The notes below the pieces were generated by a model that did no database searches, was not told the DNA's origin, and saw only the letters and a list, made by a program, of their open reading frames with translations. Positions 25,181 to 33,038 of a stretch of 64,000 nucleotides of DNA are shown piece after piece. The translations under genes and the position numbers were made by a program. The first letter of the stretch is position 1; each line of letters starts with the position of its first letter. Origin of the DNA: Streptomyces sp. ATexAB-D23 (lineage in GTDB: Bacteria > Actinomycetota > Actinomycetes > Streptomycetales > Streptomycetaceae); the NCBI RefSeq assembly GCF_000373645.1, contig NZ_KB892023.1, positions 25,630-89,629 of the forward strand, in the 5' to 3' direction.

Positions 25181-25792
25181 CTAAGCTGTGGGGTACGGGG
25201 CGCCCGGAGCCCCCGCGCGGGCCCCGGACTCCGGCAGCGGCAGTTCGAAGTGGACGATGCCCTGACCGCCGCCCGGCAGCGCGCGCTCGTCGCACACCTC
25301 CCGCGCGAGGGACCGCCAGAACGGCTCGGCGCCCGGTACGGCCGGGTCGGTGTGCAGGTAGACCGCGTCGTAACCGCCGGCCCGCGCGACGAAGGCGCAC
25401 AGCTCGCGCACCATGCGGCGGGCCAGCCCGTGCCTGCGGTGCTCCGGCCGCACGTAGATCCGGCACAGCTGCGCCGTGGTGCCGGACGGGAAGCGGTCGG
25501 CCACCCACCGCGGATTGGGCGGCGCCTGCGGCCCCCGGTCGCGCACGGCGCCCGTGGCGACGATCTCGCCCGCCCACTCGGCCACCAGCAGCGTGCAGCG
25601 GGCCGGGCGCAGGTAGGCGGCCTCGGGGTCGATGATGTCGGCGTGCCAGCGCGGTACGTAACCGGAGCGCAGGTCGCGGTAGACGGTGTCGAGCATCACG
25701 GCCCGCGCCCCGCCGATGTCCTGCGGCCCGGCGGTGCGCAGTACGTAGCCCCCGGCGCCGGCCGGGATCACGGCCGTCGTCGCAGTAGTCAT
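25181..25792 (-). CDS. GNAT-family N-acetyltransferase
   Basis: 203 residues. Acetyl-CoA motif A is IYVRPEHRRHGLARRMVREL, preceded by the beta4 strand TTAQLCR and followed by YDAVYLHTDPAVPGAEPFW. An N-terminal segment GYVLRTAGPQDIGGARAVML is the usual first strand and helix. Substrate unknown. GTGGAG lies eight bases before the ATG. It points in the same direction as the Zur-boxed operon and ends two bases before that box, so it may be part of the same insertion but is not under the box. Confidence 0.8.
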   Translation of the reverse strand: MTTATTAVIPAGAGGYVLRTAGPQDIGGARAVMLDTVYRDLRSGYVPRWHADIIDPEAAYLRPARCTLLVAEWAGEIVATGAVRDRGPQAPPNPRWVADRFPSGTTAQLCRIYVRPEHRRHGLARRMVRELCAFVARAGGYDAVYLHTDPAVPGAEPFWRSLAREVCDERALPGGGQGIVHFELPLPESGARAGAPGAPYPTA

Positions 25793-26160
25793 CCCGGAAC
25801 TCCACCGTCCTCGCGCACCCGTCCTTGCCGTACCAGCGTACGTGCGAGTGATGTGCAACAACGGTGGGGGGCCGGGGACCCCCGGGCCGGCCCGCGTCAC
25901 AACGAACGACCGGACGCGGGGCGGCAGCCCGCCGGCACAGCGGGGGCGGCCGGGGCGGCCGGCACGGCGGGGGTCCGGCGGAGGCGGCCGGCACGGCGGG
26001 GGGTGGCCGGCACGGCGGGGGGTGGCCGGCACGGCGGCGGTCCAGCGGGGGTGGTCGGTCCGACGGCGGAGGCGGAGGCGGAGGCGGTAGTCCAGCCGGT
26101 ACGGCCGGTCAGCCGGTACGGCTGCGGAGGCGGAGGCAGCGGTCCAGCCGGTACGGCCGC
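25793..26160. repeat. GC-rich short tandem repeats upstream of the acetyltransferase
   Basis: This 368-base non-coding stretch contains at least four copies of GGCCGGCACGGCGGGGG-like units starting near 25957, 25985, 26004 and 26023, then GGCGGAGGCGGAGGC triplet runs (about 26066-26086) and several CCGGTACGGC units (26096-26155). It lies between ispF and the acetyltransferase gene, at one edge of the putative insertion. I see no coding sequence here. Confidence 0.6.
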
Positions 26161-26679
26161 TCAGTCGGTGCGGTACACCAGTGCGGTCGCGAGGCCCGCG
26201 ATACCCTCGCCGCGGCCGGTGAAGCCGAGCCCGTCGGAGGTCGCGGCGGACAGCGAGACGGGGGCGCCCACTGCGGCGGACAGCACCCGCTGCGCCTCGT
26301 CGCGCCGCTTGCCGATCTTGGGGCGTACGCCGACGACCTGGACGGCCACGTTGCCGATCTCGAAGCCCGCCGCGCGGACGATGCGGGCGGCCTCGGTGAG
26401 CAGGGTGACGCCCGCGGCGCCGGACCACTCGGGGCGCCCGGTGCCGAAGTGCTGCCCGAGGTCGCCGAGGCCGGCCGCGGAGAAGAGCGCGTTGCAGGCG
26501 GCGTGCGCGACGACGTCGGCGTCGGAGTGTCCGGCGAGACCGGGACCCTCACCGTCCCAGCGCAGGCCCGCGCACCACAGCTCGCGGCCCTCCTCGAAGG
26601 CGTGGATGTCGGTGCCGATGCCGACGAGCGGGATGACCGGCGCGGGGTTCCGGCCCGGTCCGGGGGTCTCAGAAGCCAT
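26161..26679 (-). CDS. ispF: 2-C-methyl-D-erythritol 2,4-cyclodiphosphate synthase
   Basis: 172 residues. VGIGTDIHAFEEG and GHSDADVVAHAACNAL carry the metal-binding Asp and His residues, and RGEGIAGLATALV is the C-terminal family motif. It forms the cyclic diphosphate in the MEP pathway of isoprenoid synthesis. The start overlaps the ispD stop by 11 bases, so the two are translationally coupled. No ispDF fusion is present. Confidence 0.95.
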   Translation of the reverse strand: MASETPGPGRNPAPVIPLVGIGTDIHAFEEGRELWCAGLRWDGEGPGLAGHSDADVVAHAACNALFSAAGLGDLGQHFGTGRPEWSGAAGVTLLTEAARIVRAAGFEIGNVAVQVVGVRPKIGKRRDEAQRVLSAAVGAPVSLSAATSDGLGFTGRGEGIAGLATALVYRTD

Positions 26680-27415
26680 CGTTGGCCCTCCTGCGTGCGA
26701 GTACCGCTTCGGCCAGGACGAGGTCCAGCGGCCGGGTCACCTTGAACGCCTCTTCGTGTCCGGGTACGACGACGACGGGCGCGCCGAGCTGCTCGACCAT
26801 GCCGGCGTCGTCGGTCGCGCCCTCGCCGCTGACTGCGACCCGCTCGTGGGCGCGGACGAGGGTGTCGCGGTCGAAGCCCTGGGGGGTCTGTACGGCCCTG
26901 AGCCGGGCGCGCACCGGGGTGGAGAGCACCGGCTCGGGCGCGCCGGGGGCCCCGGGCTCGACCTCCTTGACGGTGTCGGCGAGCGGGAGGGCGGGGACGA
27001 CGGCGGGGGCACCCCCCCGTACCGCGTCCACGACGGAGTCGACGGTGTCGACAGGGACGAGGGGGCGGGCCGCGTCGTGCACGAGGACGGCGGAGATGGT
27101 GTCCGGGAGTGCGTCCAGGCCCCGCTTGACCGATTCCTGACGGGTCTCGCCGCCGGGCACGACGACGAAGTCGGTGCGTTCGGGCAGGGCGTGCTCGGCG
27201 AGGAGGTTGCGGACCTCGGGGGCGCCGTCGGGCGGGGCGACGACCACGACCAGGGAGACGTGGCGGGAGGCCGCCATGGCCCGTACCGCGTGGATGAGCA
27301 TGGGCGTCCCGTTGAGCGCGCGCAGTGCCTTGGGGGCGCCGGGGCCGAGCCGTACGCCGCGGCCGGCCGCGGGAATCACGGCGGCCGTGCGGTAGGGACG
27401 CGGTTGTTCAGACAT
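26669..27415 (-). CDS. ispD: 2-C-methyl-D-erythritol 4-phosphate cytidylyltransferase
   Basis: 248 residues. AAVIPAAGRGVRLGPGAPKAL is split here as the CTP-binding P-loop-like motif with its Lys, and SAVLVHDAARPLV is the family signature that holds catalytic metal. LRAVQTPQGFDRDTLVRAHE is also typical. It couples methylerythritol phosphate to CTP in the MEP pathway, directly ahead of ispF. The ATG at 27415 (MSEQPRPYRTAAV) is preferred over longer forms, which have no conserved residues. Confidence 0.95.
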   Translation of the reverse strand: MSEQPRPYRTAAVIPAAGRGVRLGPGAPKALRALNGTPMLIHAVRAMAASRHVSLVVVVAPPDGAPEVRNLLAEHALPERTDFVVVPGGETRQESVKRGLDALPDTISAVLVHDAARPLVPVDTVDSVVDAVRGGAPAVVPALPLADTVKEVEPGAPGAPEPVLSTPVRARLRAVQTPQGFDRDTLVRAHERVAVSGEGATDDAGMVEQLGAPVVVVPGHEEAFKVTRPLDLVLAEAVLARRRANDGF

Positions 27416-27908
27416 CGGTTGCACTCCGAGGCTTCGGCATGTTTGTGTCCACGGCCGACGTGGGTATGGCCACAAGCGAGCCGGGCTCCGCGCCATGACT
27501 CGACCGGGACCCTTTCCGTGACCCCGGGCGCGTCGGGACACGCTCCGGCCGCTCGGGAGGCCTCACCCGCCGGTTTCAGCAAGATCGCGAGCAACGTACC
27601 AAGGACACATACCGGGGGATCATCGCCGGGCGTCCGGTTACGGCCGGGTTATGGCCGGTATCCATCCGCAAGTGGCCGGAAGTGGCTGGACCCGATAGGC
27701 GACAGGACCGGGACCGGCTGGAATTCGCCGTTCCTTCCCGCCGCCAGGAAGCCGTCCTGGAAGCCGTCTTTCCTGCCGGAAGCACCCTTCTCCGTCCGGA
27801 CATGCCGCAGCGCCCGACGACACACCGTGAATACGGTTGGCCAGCGGGCACCGCGGCACATTCGCTACGACCGGCACTATCCGGTCACTGCGACCGGTGC
27901 CGTCCGGT
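27416..27908. other. 493-base region without a gene between carD and ispD
   Basis: No credible coding sequence. It should hold the ispDF promoter. Imperfect short repeats of a CCGG-T-type are seen: GTTACGGCCGGGTTATGGCCGG near 27634-27655 in two parts, and GACCGGCAC/GGTGCCGTC, an inverted pair near 27869 and 27896 that may be a weak carD terminator. Confidence 0.4.
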
Positions 27909-28391
27909 TCAGGATGCGAGGACCTCGTCGAGGAGAGCCTCGGCCTTGTCCTCGTTGGTGTTCTCCGCGAGGGCGAGTTCACTCACCAGAATCTGCCGCG
28001 CCTTGGCGAGCATGCGCTTCTCACCGGCGGAGAGTCCGCGCTCACGCTCGCGACGCCACAGGTCACGAACCACTTCGGCGACCTTGATGACATCGCCGGA
28101 GGCGAGCTTCTCCAGATTTGCCTTGTAGCGCCGGGACCAGTTCGTCGGCTCCTCGGCATAGGGTGCGCGGAGCACCTCGAAGACTCGGTCCAGCCCTTCC
28201 TGCCCGACTACGTCGCGCACACCCACGAACTCCGCATTGTCCGCCGGTACACGCACCGTCAAGTCGCCCTGAGCGACCTTGAGCACCAAGTAGGTCTTGT
28301 CCACGCCTTTGATCTGGCGAGTTTCGATAGCCTCGATCAGCGCGGCCCCGTGATGGGGATAGACCACGGTGTCGCCAACCTTGAACGTCAT
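27909..28391 (-). CDS. carD: CarD-family RNA polymerase-binding transcription factor
   Basis: 160 residues, full length. The N-terminal RNAP-interaction Tudor-like domain begins MTFKVGDTVVYPHHGAALIE; the helical C-terminal DNA-binding domain follows (NWSRRYKANLEKLASGD, EVVRDLWRRERERGLSAGE). CarD binds the RNA polymerase beta subunit and stabilises open complexes, and is essential in related actinobacteria. It stands alone, transcribed away from the lipoprotein gene at 29002. A TACGCT element 44-49 bases upstream of the coding start (28435-28440, minus strand) is a possible -10. Confidence 0.94.
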   Translation of the reverse strand: MTFKVGDTVVYPHHGAALIEAIETRQIKGVDKTYLVLKVAQGDLTVRVPADNAEFVGVRDVVGQEGLDRVFEVLRAPYAEEPTNWSRRYKANLEKLASGDVIKVAEVVRDLWRRERERGLSAGEKRMLAKARQILVSELALAENTNEDKAEALLDEVLAS

Positions 28392-29001
28392 GTGACAGGT
28401 ACCCCTTCCGTGGCTATCAAGCGTAACACGAGAATCGCTTCTCCTGAATGGCGTTTTCGCAGGTCAGGGCATATCTCGGGGCTTGACAACTGCGACACGA
28501 ACGTGCTGCGAACGGCCTTCGGAAGGAGGTATTCGCAGGTCGGAGCCGCTGCGCGGGGACGGAGAAACGCGGACGTTACACGCACTCCGACCCACTCCGA
28601 AGGAGCCGAACGTCCCGTTTTGTCGGGTTCCGCTTGCTGAAGTTTCCGTACTCCGTTCGGTGATGGATCACTCGTACGACGGTAAGGGCCGATGGTCAAT
28701 GAATTTGATCAACGTGCGGCGCGGTGCGGATTATGCGCAAGGAATGCGCCACCGTCCGTGAACAGCCGCTCAAGCGGCGGGACGAACGTCGGGGCGGAAT
28801 TGATCAAGCGCGTTATGTGAAGGCCCTGCGAATGTGCCCGAGCGCCCCGGCCGGTGATCCCGGGGACGGTGGGGGGCGGGTCGGGTGCGGAGCGGCGACG
28901 GGGGCTCGGTAACCTGACGGCTGACAGACCCTTAGGGCGGCTTTACCTCGCTCGCCCGACCCGTCCGTACCCATCCGCTCGTTCAAGGAGTTGCCGCCGC
29001 C
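28392..29001. other. 610-base divergent regulatory region between carD and a lipoprotein gene
   Basis: No convincing gene. It is AT-richer than average and contains TTGACA at 28481-28486 on the plus strand, a strong GGAAGGAGGT at 28521-28530 not followed by an open frame of useful length, an inverted GAGAA/TTCTC pair near 28433-28446, and two exact TTGATCAA palindromes at 28705-28712 and 28800-28807, 95 bases apart. It should hold the carD and lipoprotein promoters. Confidence 0.45.
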
Positions 29002-29655
29002 GTGAGCCGCAGCCTTCGACACGGCGCCCTCGCCGCCACTGCCATCGCGTTCTCGCTCACCGCGCTCACCGCGTGCGGGGCCGGCCATAACGCGCAGACG
29101 CTCGAAGTCAGGCCGGACAACGCCGCCACCTCGTCCGGCGACATCAAGATCCAGAACGTCAACGTCATCACCCAGCCCGAGCGCGACGCCGAGGGCCCGG
29201 CGGTCGTCACCGCCACGGTGTTCAACAACGGCACCAAGGCGGAGACCCTGGACTCGATCACCCTGACGGGCGGCGGCGGCTCCGTGGCGCTGCACCCGGC
29301 CAAGGGCTCCGGCCCGGTCGTCGTCCCGGCCGGCGGCCGGGTCGTTCTCGGCGGCAAGGGCAACGCCACCGCTGTGATCGAGAGCGGCAACGAGGCCACG
29401 CAGGCCGGCAACGTGCAGCCGCTGGTCTTCACGTTCAGCCGGACCGGCGAGCTCTCCCTCGGCGCGTCCGTCGTCCCGTCGAAGGGCTACTTCAAGGACT
29501 TCGGCCCCAGCGCGCTGCCCGAGGCGCCGAAGACCCCCGACGCCTCGGCATCGGCGTCGGCGGACGGGTCCGGGGCGACCGGCGACGCGGCGGGCGACAC
29601 GTCGGCCACCGCGAGCGGTTCGGCCTCGGCCGACGACTCCGAACAGAACGGCTGA
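29002..29655 (+). CDS. secreted lipoprotein with copper-chaperone-like (DUF461/PCuAC-type) fold
   Basis: 217 residues from GTG. Signal peptide with lipobox LTAC and Cys25. The mature domain (IKIQNVNVITQPERDAEGPAVVTATVFNNGTK) is beta-rich and resembles the DUF461-type domain, but the Met/His copper ligands of true PCuAC proteins are not obvious, so metal binding is unproven. The last 50 residues are a Ser/Ala/Asp low-complexity tail. AAGGAG lies 11 bases before the GTG. It ends at a very strong hairpin shared with the convergent phoP. Confidence 0.7.
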   Translation: MSRSLRHGALAATAIAFSLTALTACGAGHNAQTLEVRPDNAATSSGDIKIQNVNVITQPERDAEGPAVVTATVFNNGTKAETLDSITLTGGGGSVALHPAKGSGPVVVPAGGRVVLGGKGNATAVIESGNEATQAGNVQPLVFTFSRTGELSLGASVVPSKGYFKDFGPSALPEAPKTPDASASASADGSGATGDAAGDTSATASGSASADDSEQNG

Positions 29656-29675
29656 GCGGCACCGCCCGTACGAGA

Positions 29676-29721
29676 CATGGCTGAGGCGCCTCCCCCGTCG
29701 TGGGGAGGCGCCTCAGCCATG
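29676..29721. terminator. bidirectional hairpin between the lipoprotein gene and phoP
   Basis: A perfect 20-bp inverted repeat (29676-29695 and 29702-29721) with a 6-base loop. It ends both convergent transcripts and is the longest perfect stem in the window. Confidence 0.85.
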
Positions 29722-29739
29722 TGTCCGTCGCGGGCCGGT

Positions 29740-30420
29740 CTACGGCTCGAACTTGTAGCCCAGACCGCGCACCGTCACGAGGAACCTGGGGGCGCCCGGG
29801 TCCGGCTCGATCTTGGCGCGCAGGCGCTTGACGTGGACGTCGAGGGTCTTGGTGTCGCCCACGTAGTCCGCGCCCCAGACGCGGTCGATCAACTGCATCC
29901 GGGTGAGCACCCGGCCGGCGTTGCGCAGCAGCATCTCCAGGAGGTCGAACTCCTTGAGCGGCAGGTCGACCTTGGCGCCGGAGACGGTGACGACGTGCCG
30001 GTCCACGTCCATGCGGACCGGGCCGGCCTCCAGGGCGGCCGGGGCGACCTCCTCGGGCTCCCCGCGCCGGCGCAGCACCGCGCGGATGCGGGCGACGAGC
30101 TCGCGCGAGGAGAAGGGCTTGGTGACGTAGTCGTCGGCCCCTATCTCCAGGCCGACGACCTTGTCGATCTCGCTGTCCTTGGCGGTGACCATGATCACGG
30201 GGACGTTGGACCTGCTGCGCAGCTGCCGGCAGACCTCGGTGCCGGGCAGTCCCGGCAGCATCAGGTCGAGGAGCACGAGGTCGGCGCCGTTGCGCTCGAA
30301 CTCGTCCAGGCCGTCGGGTCCGGTGGCCGCGATGGCGACCTCGAAGCCTTCCTTGCGGAGCATGTAGGACAGGACGTCGCTGAAGGATTCCTCATCCTCG
30401 ACGACAAGCACTCGGGTCAC
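29740..30420 (-). CDS. phoP: phosphate-response regulator PhoP
   Basis: 226 residues, OmpR/PhoB class. The receiver domain has the phosphorylation site Asp52 (DLVLLDLMLPG), the conserved Thr in MVTAKDSE and Lys101 in VTKPFSS. The winged-helix DNA-binding domain includes LKEFDLLEMLLRNAGRV, DTKTLDVHVKRLRAKIE and VTVRGLGYKF. PhoP controls phosphate scavenging and indirectly antibiotic production and nitrogen metabolism in Streptomyces, binding 11-base direct repeats (PHO boxes). The start overlaps the phoR stop by four bases, so it follows phoR in one operon. Confidence 0.95.
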   Translation of the reverse strand: MTRVLVVEDEESFSDVLSYMLRKEGFEVAIAATGPDGLDEFERNGADLVLLDLMLPGLPGTEVCRQLRSRSNVPVIMVTAKDSEIDKVVGLEIGADDYVTKPFSSRELVARIRAVLRRRGEPEEVAPAALEAGPVRMDVDRHVVTVSGAKVDLPLKEFDLLEMLLRNAGRVLTRMQLIDRVWGADYVGDTKTLDVHVKRLRAKIEPDPGAPRFLVTVRGLGYKFEP

Positions 30421-31691
30421 GGAAGGGCCTCCGGGGCAGGGAATGGTTCAGAAGTGTCGGGTGCGGTGTCCGGGCCGGGCGCCTCGTCGCCGTTGACGAT
30501 GAGCGGGCCGCCCGACGGGCGGTCCCGGTCCCGCGCGGAGCCCGCTTCGGGCAGCCGCAGGGTGAAGGTGGAGCCCTGTCCCTCCGAGCTCCACACGGTG
30601 ACCTCCCCGCCGTGCGAGGCGGCCACGTGCTTGACGATGGCCAGGCCGAGGCCCGTGCCACCGGTGGCGCGCGAGCGGGCCGGGTCGACGCGGTAGAAGC
30701 GTTCGAAGACCCGTTCCCGGTCTGTCTCGGAGATGCCGATGCCCTGGTCGGTCACGGCGATCTCGATCTCGTCCCCGCCGGTGACGACGACCCGGCGGGC
30801 GGCGATGCCGACGCGGGTACGGGCGGGGCTGTAGTTGACGGCGTTCTCGACGAGGTTGCCGAGGGCCGCGGCGAGCTGGCCGCGGTTTCCCCATATCCGC
30901 AGGTCGGCGGCGCCGCCGGAGGCCATGGTGATCTGCTTGGAGCCGGCCTGCTGCCGGCAGCGGTCGATGGCCTCGGCGACGAGCTCGTCCACGCGGACCG
31001 GCTCGGCGTCCTCCAGCGGGTCGTCGTTCTGCACCCGGGAGAGGTCGATGAGCTCCTGGACGAGGTTGGTGAGCCGGGTCGCCTCGATCTGCATGCGGCC
31101 CGCGAACCGCTCCACCGCCTCCTGGTCGTCGGAGGCGTCCAGGACGGCTTCCGAGAGCAGGGACAGGGCGCCGGTCGGCGTCTTGAGCTCATGGCTGACG
31201 TTGGCGACGAAGTCGCGCCGGACCGCTTCGATACGGCGGGCCTCGGTGAGGTCCTCGACCAGCAGCAGAACCAGGCGGGAGCCGAGCGGGGCGACCCGTG
31301 CGGAGACCGCGAGGGCCTCGCCCCGGCCGGTGCCACGGCGCGGAAGGTCCAGTTCGACCTGGCGTATCTCGCCGTCCCTGCGGGTGTCGCGCGCCATGTT
31401 CAGCATCGGTTCGACGGCGAGGCGGCCGCCGCGCACCAGTCCCAGCGCGTACGCGGCGGAGCTGGCCTTGACGACGCTGTCGCTCTCGTCCAGCACGACG
31501 GCCGAGGAGCTGAGCACGGACAGGACCGTGTCGACGCCTGGGGGCAGCGGGGCGTTGCTGTCGGGCCGCAGGGAGGTACGCGTCGGCTTCTTCTGGTCGC
31601 GCTCGCTCCAGCGGAACGCCAGCATGGCGATCACACCGGTACCGACCCCGGCGATCGCGGCAGCTGCGGCGACCGCCGCGTTCACGTCCAT
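30417..31691 (-). CDS. phoR: phosphate-sensing histidine kinase PhoR
   Basis: 424 residues. One N-terminal membrane helix (AAVAAAAAIAGVGTGVIAMLAF), a PAS-like region (roughly 60-170), the HisKA box FVANVSHELKTPTGAL with the phospho-acceptor His, and an ATPase domain with N box LVENAVNY, G1 VTDQGIGI and G2 GGTGLGLAIVKHVA. There is no large extracellular domain, in line with sensing through the Pst/PhoU system. It is the partner of PhoP, encoded directly after it. Confidence 0.94.
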   Translation of the reverse strand: MDVNAAVAAAAAIAGVGTGVIAMLAFRWSERDQKKPTRTSLRPDSNAPLPPGVDTVLSVLSSSAVVLDESDSVVKASSAAYALGLVRGGRLAVEPMLNMARDTRRDGEIRQVELDLPRRGTGRGEALAVSARVAPLGSRLVLLLVEDLTEARRIEAVRRDFVANVSHELKTPTGALSLLSEAVLDASDDQEAVERFAGRMQIEATRLTNLVQELIDLSRVQNDDPLEDAEPVRVDELVAEAIDRCRQQAGSKQITMASGGAADLRIWGNRGQLAAALGNLVENAVNYSPARTRVGIAARRVVVTGGDEIEIAVTDQGIGISETDRERVFERFYRVDPARSRATGGTGLGLAIVKHVAASHGGEVTVWSSEGQGSTFTLRLPEAGSARDRDRPSGGPLIVNGDEAPGPDTAPDTSEPFPAPEALP

Positions 31692-31765
31692 GTCTCCAGG
31701 TTATGCGCCACCTCGGACACTCTCCCAGCGGTGCGGGTGCCTCCTCGGGGACTCGTCGCCCAGAG

Positions 31766-31798
31766 TTCACCGAGGGGCAAGCACCGGTTCACTTGGCC
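31766..31798. promoter_or_regulatory. PHO box (three 11-base direct-repeat units) between phoR and phoU
   Basis: Three consecutive 11-base units at 31766-31776, 31777-31787 and 31788-31798 read GTTCACCGAGG, GGCAAGCACCG and GTTCACTTGGC. The outer two match the GTTCACC PhoP-binding unit; the middle is degenerate. The site lies between the divergent phoRP and phoU genes and would allow PhoP to control both, including its own operon. Confidence 0.85.
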
Positions 31799-31922
31799 GG
31801 TCGGAATCCGACGCGTACGGCCGTCACGGTGGCGTCATGGGGGTCGGCGCCGGCACCCGGCGGGCTTCGGATCCGGTGCGCAGCCGGCCCCGGCCCCGGT
31901 TCAGGACTGGAGAGGGACATCC

Positions 31923-32600
31923 ATGCGTGACGCATACCACGAGGAACTCGACTCGATCGGCGAGGGGCTGGTCGAGATGGCCCGGCTCGTCGGGTCGGCG
32001 ATCGGCCGGGCGACGACATCCATGCTCGACGCCGATCTCAAGCTCGCGGAGTCGGTGATCGCCGCGGACCAGAAGGTGGACGACCTCCAGCACGATCTGG
32101 AGGCACGGGCCATCGCGCTGCTGGCACGCCAGCAGCCGGTGGCGACCGATCTGCGGATCGTGGTCACCTCGCTGCGGATGAGCGCCGACCTGGAGCGCTC
32201 GGGCGACCTCGCCCAGCACGTCGCCAAGCTGGCCCGGCTGCGCTTCCCGCAGTCGGCGGTCCCGCACGACCTGCACGCCACCATCCTGGAGATGGGCCAG
32301 CTCGCGCAGCGGCTGATGGCGAAGGCCGCCGAGGTGATCATCACCAAGGACGTCGATCTGGCGCTCCAGCTGGAGCAGGACGACGACGAGATGGACCTCC
32401 TGCACCGCACGCTGTTCCAGCACCTGATGGACGACCGCTGGAAGCACGGCATCGAGACGGCCGTCGACGTGACGCTGCTGGGCCGCTACTACGAGCGGTT
32501 CGCCGACCACGCGGTGTCCGTGGCCAAGCGGGTGGTCTACCTGGTGACCGGCGAGCACGCGGACGAGATCCAGCAGCCGGTGCCGGTGGAGGGCGCGTAG
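31923..32600 (+). CDS. phoU: PhoU, phosphate signalling / transport regulator
   Basis: 225 residues, two repeated three-helix PhoU bundles. Family motifs (E/D)xxxD-rich metal sites appear as ADQKVDDLQHDLEARAI in the first half and QDDDEMDLLHRTLF with ERFADHAVSVAKRVVYL in the second. PhoU links the Pst transporter to PhoR and dampens the regulon when phosphate is ample. It is transcribed divergently from phoR with a PHO box between, so it is probably PhoP-activated. Confidence 0.95.
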   Translation: MRDAYHEELDSIGEGLVEMARLVGSAIGRATTSMLDADLKLAESVIAADQKVDDLQHDLEARAIALLARQQPVATDLRIVVTSLRMSADLERSGDLAQHVAKLARLRFPQSAVPHDLHATILEMGQLAQRLMAKAAEVIITKDVDLALQLEQDDDEMDLLHRTLFQHLMDDRWKHGIETAVDVTLLGRYYERFADHAVSVAKRVVYLVTGEHADEIQQPVPVEGA

Positions 32601-32827
32601 GGAGCGGCGAGCGGGGTGTACGGGGCCGGGGGCGCGGGAAGGCCGGGGCGTGGACGGCCGGGGCGCGCGCCCGCGCGCACGGCTCGTACACACGTTCCTG
32701 CGCACATGCGCCGTTGATGCGCCCGTCCGGGTGGGCATCCAATGGGATGGGGCGGCACGACCTGTCCGTACGCCCCGGTCGCGGGCCCCGTGCCGTGCGG
32801 CCCTGTCGTACGCCTTGAGGAGGAACC

Positions 32828-32977
32828 ATGGCCGATTCCCCCATGACCGACCCCCAGCAGGAGGCTCCCGCCGAGGCGGTGCGCCTGACCGTCCTCGGCG
32901 CCTGCGGCTGCGGCTCGGGCTGCGGGTGCGGCTGCCAGTCCGGAGCACCGTGCCAGTGCGGGGGCTGCTCGGGCTGA
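32828..32977 (+). CDS. mtpA: small metallothionein-like Cys-rich protein
   Basis: 49 residues. An acidic start (MADSPMTDPQQEAPAEAV) is followed by a Cys/Gly-rich tail with eight Cys arranged C-x-C, C-x-C-x-C, C-x-C, x2-C (core ACGCGSGCGCGCQSG). That density of closely paired thiols fits a metal-thiolate cluster for Zn, Cu or Cd. A strong GAGGAGG lies five bases before the ATG. The position after phoU matches the metallothionein gene described beside phoU in S. coelicolor, so it may belong to the PhoP regulon. His ligands are absent. Confidence 0.85.
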   Translation: MADSPMTDPQQEAPAEAVRLTVLGACGCGSGCGCGCQSGAPCQCGGCSG

Positions 32978-33038
32978 CGGGGCGGCGCACCGCCGTACGG
33001 GGTATGGGGGCGGCCTGCCCCCGTACCCCCGCGCGGTC

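Noticed and set aside
28521..28530. GGAAGGAGGT as the ribosome site of a hidden gene
   Set aside because: No start codon with a plausible protein follows at the right distance; following frames are short or Arg-rich.
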